A DNA stretch of 34,993 bases, taken from Actinomycetota bacterium (GTDB lineage Bacteria > Actinomycetota > Actinomycetes > Streptosporangiales > Streptosporangiaceae). Under the pieces are notes generated by a model. That model was not told where the DNA came from. It saw only the letters and a program-made list of their open reading frames with translations, and ran no database searches. A program made the position numbers and the translations under genes. Position 1 is the first letter of the stretch; every line of letters begins with the position of its first letter. Below are positions 15,991 through 23,485 of the stretch, in pieces. The stretch is from positions 5,988-40,980 of the forward strand of contig PMSW01000053.1 in the NCBI GenBank assembly GCA_003168215.1, read 5' to 3'.

Positions 15991-16205
15991 AGCCTTAGTT
16001 CGAACATGGGCGCACTTCCTCCGTGCTTCTTCGGTATCACCGTGCCGAAGTAGCGGTGCCGGGCGATCTCGGAGAGCGCGTCCCGCGGCAGTTCCCGCGA
16101 CGCATACACCGCGAGACTGCGCAGGGCCAGCGTCGACGCCAGCCGGCGGGCCTCGCCGGCGAGCGTGCGCTGCGCGTCGGTCCACCAGGGAAACTCGGTG
16201 TTCAC
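15987..16205 (-). pseudogene. N-terminal fragment of an acyl-CoA dehydrogenase
   Basis: 72 codons matching the start of the dehydrogenase at 23486: FPWWTDAQRTLAGE against FDWWSPEERALAVE, and YFGTVIPKKHGG against YFGAVIPQAYGG. After that it runs for about eight unrelated residues into a stop inside the following promoter. About 85% of a normal enzyme, including the flavin and catalytic parts, is missing. Its GTG start shares GTGA with the synthetase stop, so it keeps the old operon position. It may still be translated but cannot be an active dehydrogenase. Confidence 0.8.
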
Positions 16206-18397
16206 GGTGATCCGCCCTGGTCCGGCTGGACCGGCCCGGCCAGGTCCGAGCCACCCACCGGGCTGGCCACGATGACCGCGTCCAGGGCCACCAGGCCGCC
16301 GCCCTCACGTCGGAACGCGAGCGGGTTGATCTCGATCGATTCCGCCCATTCTGCGGTCGCGGCCACCAGCCGCTCCAACGCGCCGATGGCATCGGCCAGC
16401 GCCGGCATCAGCTCATCGCCGCGGTGGGCGGCCAGATACTGCCCCGCGCGCGTGCCGCGGATCAGGCTGCCGATGTCGTGCGGCGACAGCGGCAGCGTGC
16501 GGACACATACGTCACGGATGACCTCGGCAGCGGTCCCGCCCGAGCCCAGCATGATCACCTTCCCGAAGGACGGGTCGGTCCTGGCGCCGAGTATGAATTC
16601 GTGGGCGGCGGGAGTGAACGCCTCGACCAGCACCGGTGTGCCCGAAACCGGCCCGCCTAGTGCGAGCGTCCTGGCCCGGAGGGCGGCGAATTCCCGGCGC
16701 AGCTGGGCCGCGGAGCGGACGTCGAGGACCACCAGCCCGAGTTCCGACTTGTGGATCGCTCCCGGCAGCAGGCCCTTGAGCACCACCGGGTAGCCGACCT
16801 GCGCCGCGATCCGCTCGGCCTCCGCCCGCGACGACGCGACGCCGCCCGGCGGGGGATCGACGCCGAACTCCGCGAGGATGGATTTAGCCACGGCTTCGGA
16901 CACGACACCCGATTCATCCAGGCCGCTCGGCCGGGGCAGCGGCTCGACCGGCTCGTCCCCCGGGACCCCGTCAGCCTGGCCCGATACGGTGTGAGCGGCA
17001 CCCCAGCGCAAGTAGCGAGCCAGCGCAGGAACGGCTCGCGAAGGGTCCTCGAACACCGGCAGGCCGGCCTGCCGGAGACTGCGGTAAGGCTCTTCCAGGG
17101 CGAACATCCACACGACCATCGTCGGCTTGGCCGATGCCTGCGCGGCGGCGATGATGTCCGCCGCTATCCGGGAGCCGTTCAGGTGCTGGTAGGCGAATAT
17201 CAGCAGGGCGACGTCGATTCCGGGATCATCGAGGACGGCGGCGAGGCACTCCCCGACCATCTGCGGGTGGCTGAGGATCTGGCCGGTCATGTCGATGGGA
17301 TTGTGTGACGATCCGAAGGCCGGAAGGGTCTGCGCCAGCCTGCTCCTGGTCTGGTCGGAGAACTCCGGCACGCTGGCGCCCGTCTCGGCCAGGATGTCCG
17401 CGGCCCACACGCCCACCCCACCGGAGGTACTGATGAGTCCGACCCTCGATCCTGCCGGCACCGCGCGCATCTGGTTGGCCAGGTCGAGGAAATCGAGCAT
17501 CTGCAGGGCGTCCTGCACCCGGACCACGCCTGTCTGGTCGAACGCGCCGGTGTAGACCTCGTCCGCCCCCGCCAGCGCCCCGGTGTGGGTGGTAACGGCC
17601 CGCTGCCCGACGTCGGTGTGGCCGGTCTTGAGGATGCAGATCGGCTTGGCCGCCCGGAGCGCCTCGCGGAGAATCGGCACCAGCCGGTTCCCGTCCTTGA
17701 TTCCCTCCATATGCACACCCAGGGCGCGGACCTTGTCATCGGCGATGAGATCTGCGGTGATTTCGCTGATGCCCAGAAGCGGGGCGTTGCCGATCGACAC
17801 GAAGTGCCGCAGCGGTAGCTGGCGGCCCATGGCCCAGCTGTACAGAAAGGTGCCGAAGGCTCCGCTTTGCGCAATGAACGAGATCGTGCCGTCGTGCGTG
17901 GCGGGCAGGTCGGCCAGCGGTGCCGCGAAGGTGGCCGGCAGGTTCATCCCGAGGTTCACGAAACCGACGGTGTTCGGCCCGCACAGCGTGATGTCCCACT
18001 TCCGCGCGGTGGCGACCAGCCGTTCCTCGAGTTCCTCGCCTTCCGCACCCACTTCGGAGAAGCCGCCGCTGAAAACCACCGCAGCCTTCACGCCCCGCTC
18101 GCCGCATTGCTCCAGGGCGTCCGGGCAGGCCGCCGCGGGCAGGCAGATAAGGGCGAGATCGATGTTCTCGGGGATGTCGTGAATGCTCGCCGCCACCGGC
18201 AGCCCGCGAATTTCCTTCCGGTTCGGGTTGACCACCGATATGGCGCCGGCGTACTCGTGTTTCAGCAGGAACAGCAGCGCCCGGCCGCCCACCTTCTCAG
18301 GATCGTCCGACGCGCCGATCACCACGACGCTCTTCGCCCGCAGCAGCGAGTCAAGCGTCTGCCCTTTTTCCCCGCCGTGGCTTGGCCGGTTGGTCAC
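16202..18397 (-). CDS. NDP-forming acyl-CoA synthetase (fused alpha-beta type)
   Basis: 731-aa protein with the single-chain ADP-forming synthetase order: CoA-binding Rossmann domain (SVVVIGASDDPEKVGG, residues ~15-110), succinyl-CoA-ligase-like domains (GPNTVGFVN; HTGALAG with His271 as the phosphohistidine candidate), then a C-terminal ATP-grasp domain (GYPVVLKGLLPGAIHKSELG to ESIEINPLAF). It should interconvert an acid, CoA and ATP with acyl-CoA, ADP and phosphate. GTG at 18397 shares GTGA with the upstream monooxygenase stop; the upstream extension of the frame is a shadow of that gene. A small relic of its ATP-grasp part survives in copy B at 23239-23400. Confidence 0.92.
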   Translation of the reverse strand: MTNRPSHGGEKGQTLDSLLRAKSVVVIGASDDPEKVGGRALLFLLKHEYAGAISVVNPNRKEIRGLPVAASIHDIPENIDLALICLPAAACPDALEQCGERGVKAAVVFSGGFSEVGAEGEELEERLVATARKWDITLCGPNTVGFVNLGMNLPATFAAPLADLPATHDGTISFIAQSGAFGTFLYSWAMGRQLPLRHFVSIGNAPLLGISEITADLIADDKVRALGVHMEGIKDGNRLVPILREALRAAKPICILKTGHTDVGQRAVTTHTGALAGADEVYTGAFDQTGVVRVQDALQMLDFLDLANQMRAVPAGSRVGLISTSGGVGVWAADILAETGASVPEFSDQTRSRLAQTLPAFGSSHNPIDMTGQILSHPQMVGECLAAVLDDPGIDVALLIFAYQHLNGSRIAADIIAAAQASAKPTMVVWMFALEEPYRSLRQAGLPVFEDPSRAVPALARYLRWGAAHTVSGQADGVPGDEPVEPLPRPSGLDESGVVSEAVAKSILAEFGVDPPPGGVASSRAEAERIAAQVGYPVVLKGLLPGAIHKSELGLVVLDVRSAAQLRREFAALRARTLALGGPVSGTPVLVEAFTPAAHEFILGARTDPSFGKVIMLGSGGTAAEVIRDVCVRTLPLSPHDIGSLIRGTRAGQYLAAHRGDELMPALADAIGALERLVAATAEWAESIEINPLAFRREGGGLVALDAVIVASPVGGSDLAGPVQPDQGGSP

Positions 18398-19521
18398 CGC
18401 GATATCTTCCCGGGCTCCCGGGCTGCTTGCCGGCCTGCCACGTCCAGGGCCGTCAGGCACTCCGCCGTCATCGACTCGATCATCTCGGCCACGGGCCGGA
18501 CGCTGTTCATCATCCCGACGACCTGCCCGGCCGGCGTCCCCATCGCGTCGCCGACGTGGTGCTCGAGCGCGGCGCTGAGCGCCGGGCGCACCAGTATTCC
18601 CTGCAGCGGGGCTGGCAGAGGCGCCGGCGCCGCGTCCGATTCCCACAGGTCGTACCACTTGTTCCTCAGCATCCGCACCGGCTTGCCGGTGAGCGCGCCG
18701 GTCCGGACGGTGTCCCGGGATGACGCCGCCAGCAGCCGGTCACGGAGGACCGCGTCCAGCCCGTGCTCCTGGCTGAGCAGCCACATGGATCCGGTCCAGA
18801 CACCCTCCGCGCCCAGGGCCAGGCTGGCGGCCATCTGCCTGCCGCTGGCGATGCCTCCTGCCGCGAGTACCGGCGTCGGCGACACGGCGTCGACCACCTG
18901 CGGCACCAGCACCATCGTCGTGATGTCGGAGACATGCCCGGCCGCCTCGGTGCCCTGGGCGACGATGACGTCGGCTCCCGCGGCCAACTGCCGCCGCGCC
19001 TGCCCGGGTGACCCGGTCATCCCGATGACCTTGATGTCCCGCTCGCGCAACGCCGAGAAGATGTCACCGGGCACTGGCCCGAGGGCCGTGGCGAAGGCGC
19101 AGATGCGGTGCGCAAGGGCCACCGACGCGAGTTCGGCCGCCCAGCGGTTGGTCAGGAGGTGCCCTTCGCCGTACAGCCGGCGGCCCTCGTCCGAGAGCGC
19201 GCCGATGCCCAGCTGAGTGACGATCTTGTCGACAAACTCCCGATGCGAGGCTGGGATCTGCCGCTCGATCTCGCCGACGTCCAGTTCCTCGGTGATTACC
19301 GGAAACAGGATGTCGATCCCGTACCGTCCGGGGACCTCGGTGTCCAGCCAGTCCAGCCGCCTGTCCAGTTCCTCGGACGAGCAGGTGCCAGTGCCCAGCA
19401 CGCCCAGGCCGCCGGACCGGGAAACCGCCGCGACTACCCGCGGCTCGTTCGAAAAGGCGAAGATCGGATGCTGAATCCGGAACATCTCCGTGACGCGGTT
19501 GCTGAATCGTTCCGACACCAT
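18394..19521 (-). CDS. Nitronate monooxygenase / 2-nitropropane dioxygenase-family flavoprotein
   Basis: 375-aa TIM-barrel FMN protein: HPIFAFSNEPRVVAAVSRSGGLGVLG near the start, AQGTEAAGHV with His196 as the family's catalytic base, and the phosphate-binding GGIASGRQMAASLALGAEGV. In this family the name does not fix the substrate; many members occur in fatty-acid and aromatic-acid operons and may act as enoyl-reductase-like flavoenzymes. ATG at 19521 is preceded by GAGGTGGG; GTG 19518 is an alternative. It is coupled to the synthetase by GTGA and follows the dehydrogenase at 19608 by 86 bp. Confidence 0.87.
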   Translation of the reverse strand: MVSERFSNRVTEMFRIQHPIFAFSNEPRVVAAVSRSGGLGVLGTGTCSSEELDRRLDWLDTEVPGRYGIDILFPVITEELDVGEIERQIPASHREFVDKIVTQLGIGALSDEGRRLYGEGHLLTNRWAAELASVALAHRICAFATALGPVPGDIFSALRERDIKVIGMTGSPGQARRQLAAGADVIVAQGTEAAGHVSDITTMVLVPQVVDAVSPTPVLAAGGIASGRQMAASLALGAEGVWTGSMWLLSQEHGLDAVLRDRLLAASSRDTVRTGALTGKPVRMLRNKWYDLWESDAAPAPLPAPLQGILVRPALSAALEHHVGDAMGTPAGQVVGMMNSVRPVAEMIESMTAECLTALDVAGRQAAREPGKISR

Positions 19522-19607
19522 TCCCACCTCATAATGTCCCGACTGGAGCGGCACAACACCACCGCGCTTTCACGGCCAGACCACGGGGCGCGCTCACTTC
19601 ACCGCCA

Positions 19608-20852
19608 TCAGAACTTCATGTCGCCGCGAAGAAGCTGGGTCGCGATCGTCTTGCGCTGGATCTCGCTCGTGCCGTCGGGAATGCGCATGCTGCGTGACCA
19701 TCGCAGGCCTTCCTCGAGCCGGATCTCGTTCGACAGCCCCGACGCGCCGAGGATCTGCATGCAGCGGTCGAACACCCGGCAGGCCATCTCGCTGCCGAAC
19801 ACCTTGACAATCGAGGTCTCCTTGATCGCTGCCCCGCCCCGGCCCGAATCGAGTTTCCATGCCAGGTGAGCCAGCATCGTCTTGAGCGCGTAGATGTCCG
19901 TCGCACAGTCGGCCAGCATTGCCTGGACCTGACCGTGCTCACCGATCCGGGTGCCGAAGGTGGTGCGGTGCGCGGCGTACTCCGCGGCGCGCTGCAGTGC
20001 CCATTCGGCCAGGCCGAGGCACTTTGCGCCGATCGCGATCCGGCCCTTGTTGATCGCCTGCAGGGCGAGCCGGAGGCCCTGTCCCACGTCGCCAAGTACC
20101 CACGCGTCCGGCACCTCGACGTCGTCGAACGTCAGCAGGCCAAGATCGCCGCCGATATGGCCGACGATGGGCAGCACGGTGTCCCGCGACACTCCAGCCT
20201 GGCGGGCGGGCACCCAGAAGGCGGTGACCCCCCCGGGCTTGCGCTGCCGGTGCAGCTCGGGGTTAGTGACGGCGAAGACCATGCAGTAGTCCGCATACGG
20301 CGCGTTGGTGATCCACTGCTTCGACCCGTTCAGCCGCCACCCGCCGGGAACGCGTTCCGCGCGCGTTCGCATGTTCCAGATGTCAGACCCGGCGTCAGCC
20401 TCGGTCAGGGCGAAGCACAGGGTCACCTCGCCGCACGCAATGTCGGCGAGATGCGCGGACCGCAATTCCTCCGACATTTCGTTGAGCACCGGCGACAGGC
20501 CGTTGGTCAGCACCGACGGGTACACCACGTCCTCGATCAAGGTGCGCCCAGGCCCTGCGTACTCGAAGAGCGCCTCGAAGACGAGGGCCATCGGCTCGAA
20601 ACCCAGATCCTCGCCGCCCAGGCGGGGATCCCCGAACAATGTGTAAAGACCAGCCTCGGCGGATTTCCGCCGGATCTGCCGCTTTAGCTCAAGCACCTCC
20701 AGGCGCAGCTTGCCACGCTCGTCAAAGCGAAACCGTTCATTCTCGAGTAGCTCCCGGTTTTCATTCTCGAGCGGGACGACTTCCCGGTCACAGAAGGCCA
20801 GAGTTGTCTCGATCAGCTGCTGCCAGTCGGATGGAATGCTGAAGTCCGCCAA
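19608..20852 (-). CDS. Acyl-CoA dehydrogenase, first gene of copy A operon
   Basis: 414-aa enzyme with a longer, charged N-terminal region (EVVPLENENRELLENERF), flavin motif CFALTEADAGSD, KQWITNAPYAD, and C-terminus IPDGTSEIQRKTIATQLLRG. The residue before Gly-Thr is Asp, not the usual Glu, so the base may be shifted or weakened. This type often acts on long or branched acyl-CoAs, but substrate is not predictable. ATG at 20852 lies 55 bp after the -10 of the promoter at 20907-20935. A 43-codon fragment of a paralogue's N-terminus lies at 33589-33720. Confidence 0.9.
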   Translation of the reverse strand: MADFSIPSDWQQLIETTLAFCDREVVPLENENRELLENERFRFDERGKLRLEVLELKRQIRRKSAEAGLYTLFGDPRLGGEDLGFEPMALVFEALFEYAGPGRTLIEDVVYPSVLTNGLSPVLNEMSEELRSAHLADIACGEVTLCFALTEADAGSDIWNMRTRAERVPGGWRLNGSKQWITNAPYADYCMVFAVTNPELHRQRKPGGVTAFWVPARQAGVSRDTVLPIVGHIGGDLGLLTFDDVEVPDAWVLGDVGQGLRLALQAINKGRIAIGAKCLGLAEWALQRAAEYAAHRTTFGTRIGEHGQVQAMLADCATDIYALKTMLAHLAWKLDSGRGGAAIKETSIVKVFGSEMACRVFDRCMQILGASGLSNEIRLEEGLRWSRSMRIPDGTSEIQRKTIATQLLRGDMKF

Positions 20853-20906
20853 TGCTCACCCAACATTCTGTCCCGCGACGAGCGGTCTCGTCGTACGCTC
20901 GCCAAG

Positions 20907-20935
20907 ACGCTAGTAGATCAAAAATCAGATGTCAA
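20907..20935 (-). promoter_or_regulatory. Putative copy A promoter with GATTTTTGATC operator
   Basis: On the minus strand TTGACA (20935-20930), a 17-bp spacer and TAGCGT (20912-20907). GATTTTTGATC fills 20926-20916, three bases before the -10. Divergent from the promoter at 21020-21048, about 85 bp apart. Confidence 0.7.
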
Positions 20936-21019
20936 GCATGCTCCGGGCTGAGGGCCGGGGGGCGGAGACTCCCTGTTTGTCCGGCTTGTCGCCCGCGCGA
21001 CGCAGCAACCTGCCACTCG

Positions 21020-21048
21020 CTGGCTTGTGATTTTTGATCTGATAACGT
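21020..21048 (+). promoter_or_regulatory. Putative hydrolase promoter with GATTTTTGATC operator
   Basis: GATTTTTGATC at 21029-21039 is followed after three bases by TAACGT (21043-21048), the same geometry as the other sites. The -35 position at the matching distance reads CTGGCT, a poor match, so this promoter may be weak or need an activator. It faces the hydrolase start at 21085. Confidence 0.55.
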
Positions 21049-21084
21049 GATCGAGCGACGTGACGAGCAGATGGGCGGCCGGGC

Positions 21085-22113
21085 ATGAACGACCCGCAGA
21101 TCATCGGGGGGTCCCAGCCGTCCTGGCCCCCGCCGTTCCAGCAGGCAGGCGCGTTCAGGCGAGAGTGGGAGCACTTGCAGCGCCTGGCCCTCGTCACGGG
21201 CCTCGACCATCAGCGAGTGATCATGCCCAGTCGCGGCTACGTCAGTGTCGGCGATCTCAACCTGCATTACGTCGAGTGGCTGAGCCCGCAGGCCGCCGTG
21301 AACGTGCTCTTCCTGCACGGCGGTGCACTGCAGGCACGCACATGGGACGCAGCGTGCATGTTCCTCCGGGACAGCTTCCGCTGCACAGCACTTGACCTGC
21401 GCGGCCACGGCGAAAGCGATTGGTCCCCTAGCCGGGACTACACCCTGACCCACCATGCCGAGGACATCGCCAGGTTCATCGCGGCCCGCCGCCTGGGACC
21501 GGTGGTCCTGGTCGGCCACTCGCTCGGCGGTCTCGCGGCGCTGCTAGTCGCGTCGGCCCACCCCGAGGCGATCGCTGGCCTGGTTCTGGTCGACATCGCC
21601 CCCACCATGAACAAGCAGGCGACCGGGAGGGTCCGCGACTTCATCCGGTCCCGGCAGGGGTTCAACTCGGCGGATGAACTGCTCGAGCATGTGCTCCGTT
21701 TCGCGCCCCGGCGGCGCAAGGACTTGCTGGCCGGGAGCCTGGTACACAACATCCAGGAACTTCCAGACGGGACGCTGGCCTGGAAATACGATCCTAGCCA
21801 CTTCGCCGCCGAAGGGATTCGGCCAGCCGACGAGGAACTCTGGGCCTGCGTTGCGGCCATCTCATGCCCCATCTTGCTCGTGCGGGGCGAGCGCAGCCGG
21901 GTGGTCGCAGCCGAGACCGCTGAGCGCCTCGTATCGCAGGCCCGCGATGCCCGCGTCTGTACGGTCGAGCGGGCAGGTCATACCGTGCAAGGCGACGCGC
22001 CGCGAGATCTGGCCGACCTGATCCGGGACTTCGTCACTGACAAGATAGGGGGCACTGCGGGTAGCCCTCGGCCAGGGTGCGCGGCCGCCAGAGGGGCCGC
22101 TGCAGGTGCATGA
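21085..22113 (+). CDS. Alpha/beta-fold hydrolase
   Basis: 342-aa alpha/beta hydrolase. FLHGGALQARTWD supplies the oxyanion region, VGHSLGG the nucleophile Ser146, and AGHTVQGD the His299; the acid is probably in the strand around LLVRGERSRVV or nearby. Likely roles are ester, lactone or C-C bond hydrolysis; nothing fixes the substrate. The first ~48 residues precede the fold and the ribosome site before ATG 21085 is weak, so the true start may be internal. It is the first gene after a copy of the shared operator, divergent from copy A, and is followed after 33 bp by the PPOX-fold gene. Confidence 0.85.
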   Translation: MNDPQIIGGSQPSWPPPFQQAGAFRREWEHLQRLALVTGLDHQRVIMPSRGYVSVGDLNLHYVEWLSPQAAVNVLFLHGGALQARTWDAACMFLRDSFRCTALDLRGHGESDWSPSRDYTLTHHAEDIARFIAARRLGPVVLVGHSLGGLAALLVASAHPEAIAGLVLVDIAPTMNKQATGRVRDFIRSRQGFNSADELLEHVLRFAPRRRKDLLAGSLVHNIQELPDGTLAWKYDPSHFAAEGIRPADEELWACVAAISCPILLVRGERSRVVAAETAERLVSQARDARVCTVERAGHTVQGDAPRDLADLIRDFVTDKIGGTAGSPRPGCAAARGAAAGA

Positions 22114-22146
22114 CCATGGCTCCGACCACGATCAGCAGCAGCTGAA

Positions 22147-22689
22147 GTGTCGGGCCCTGTGCCCCGCTTCGCGCGCGGTCACCGGCCGCTCGAGCGGTCG
22201 GTGACCGGCTCGGTCCGCCTCACCAACGCCGAAGCTTGGGAGGTGGTGGCGGGCGGCCAGACCGCGATTCTCACCACGCTGCGGGCCGACGGCTGGCCGA
22301 TCAGCGTGCCGGTCTGGTTCGTGACGGCCGGGGACCGCATCTACGTGCGAACCTTCGGCGCCAAGGTCAGGCGGCTTCAGCGCGACTCACGGGCGAGCTT
22401 CGTCGTCGAGGGCGGGACGAGATGGTCGGACTTCGTGGCGGCCTACCTGACCTGCCGCGCCACCGTCCAGTCGATGACGTCGGCGCTCGACGAATGGTTC
22501 GAGGCCGAGATGGCCGCGAAGTACGGCGGGCGCTTCACCCGGTGGAAGCAGATGCCGCCGGCCAGCCAGGAGTTCTACGCACGCCGACCGCGCAGCCTGG
22601 TGACCTTGACGCCGGTCGGGCCGATCCGGGGGTGGGACAACCGCCGGGCGGCGGGTCGGCGGCCGGCCGCGGGCGAAGGCAGCGACTAG
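22147..22689 (+). CDS. PPOX-fold (pyridoxamine 5'-phosphate oxidase-like) flavin/F420-binding protein
   Basis: 180-aa split-barrel protein with AILTTLRADGWPISVPVWFV and YVRTFGAKVRRLQRDSRASFVVEGG, typical of the actinobacterial FMN- or F420-dependent PPOX group. Such proteins reduce unsaturated substrates or bind the cofactor; the exact role is unknown. The GTG at 22147 has no clear ribosome site, and GTG 22201, nearer the conserved fold, is a plausible alternative. It probably shares a transcript with the hydrolase. Confidence 0.8.
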   Translation: MSGPVPRFARGHRPLERSVTGSVRLTNAEAWEVVAGGQTAILTTLRADGWPISVPVWFVTAGDRIYVRTFGAKVRRLQRDSRASFVVEGGTRWSDFVAAYLTCRATVQSMTSALDEWFEAEMAAKYGGRFTRWKQMPPASQEFYARRPRSLVTLTPVGPIRGWDNRRAAGRRPAAGEGSD

Positions 22690-23028
22690 AGCAGCGACTA
22701 GATTAGGGCGGCCAGCTCAGCGAGCCGCTGCTCGCAGCCGGCCACGATCTGCCGATATCACCGGCCGGGCGCACGCCTCGGAACGCCCCCGCCACTGACC
22801 GATGAAGAACGACTCGACCTCGGCGAGCCCAGGTCGGGCGTCGCTGAGGTCGCAGGTACTGGCACGGGACCGCGGAGGGTCGGCTCGGGGTGCAGCACTG
22901 CCTCGGGTGCGACCGATGGCAGAGGCCCGGCCGCGACGCCTGCCTGGCCTGATCGGTACCGAGGTGGAGGCTCGCTTCCGCTCGGTGGGTCGAGCCACGC
23001 TCGTCGATTGGGCGCCGTCGCGGGTGTG
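22690..23028. other. Gene-free stretch, possible decayed minus-strand gene end
   Basis: No intact gene is visible. On the minus strand about 22702-22760 reads RQIVAGCEQRLAELAALI followed by a stop, which looks like a protein C-terminus, but I cannot extend it upstream in one frame or name it. It is probably debris between the PPOX gene and copy B. Confidence 0.3.
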
Positions 23029-23057
23029 TTGACTCTTGATTTTTGATCGGTGATACT
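23029..23057 (+). promoter_or_regulatory. Putative copy B promoter with GATTTTTGATC operator
   Basis: TTGACT (23029-23034), a 17-bp spacer and GATACT (23052-23057). GATTTTTGATC at 23038-23048 ends three bases before the -10, as at the other sites. Every gene from 23141 to 33531 is on this strand with gaps under 90 bp, apart from the relic stretch before 23486. This may be the only promoter for the ~10-kb run. Confidence 0.7.
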
Positions 23058-23140
23058 CAAGTGAGCCTGGTGGGCCGCTTTCCGGACCGCCCGGGTCACC
23101 TCGGTGACCGAGGTTCCGACCAGTGTGACAAGGAGTCGGT

Positions 23141-23260
23141 GTGATCTCCATCCGCTATCCGGTCATCGCGTTCTCGAACTCCGCGCGGGTCGTCGCCGAG
23201 GTGTCCAAGGCCGGCGGGCTCGGCGTGCTGGGCACCGGGGTGGCATCGGCATGGAGATGA
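23141..23260 (+). pseudogene. N-terminal relic of a nitronate monooxygenase gene
   Basis: 39 codons from GTG 23141, with AAGGAG upstream, match the start of the monooxygenase at 18394-19521: YPVIAFSNSARVVAEVSKAGG against HPIFAFSNEPRVVAAVSRSGG, then LGVLGTG. The frame then breaks into a synthetase relic and stops at 23258. The ribosome site and start survive, so a short peptide could still be made, but the FMN barrel is gone. Confidence 0.8.
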
Positions 23261-23400
23261 TCATCGGCGCCCAGCGCGATCCGCAATTCGGCAGCGTGGT
23301 CATGTTCGGCTCGGCGGGTCGAACACCGAAGGGCGATCGGACGTGCGGTTCATGGCCAACCCGGTCACCCCTGCCGAGGCCGAGCTAGACGCCCTGGTGG
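23239..23400 (+). pseudogene. Relic of an NDP-forming acyl-CoA synthetase ATP-grasp domain
   Basis: Frame starting near 23239 reads GMEMIIGAQRDPQFGSVVMFGSAG, matching FILGARTDPSFGKVIMLGSGG in the intact synthetase at 16202-18397. After a frame change near 23310, DVRFMANPVTPAEAE looks like the next conserved stretch of the domain. Upstream and downstream parts are missing. Its position after the monooxygenase relic repeats the gene order of copy A. Confidence 0.7.
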
Positions 23401-23485
23401 TATCCGCCCCTCCCCCCGGGGAGCTGACCACCGGCGGCCGGACCGCACTTCCGCACGACGCACGACGACGCAAGGAGAATCGGGA

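Noticed and set aside
22081-22100. GC-rich inverted repeat near the end of the alpha/beta hydrolase gene.
   Set aside because: It is within coding sequence in GC-rich DNA, has no T-run, and the next gene follows closely on the same strand, so termination here is unlikely.
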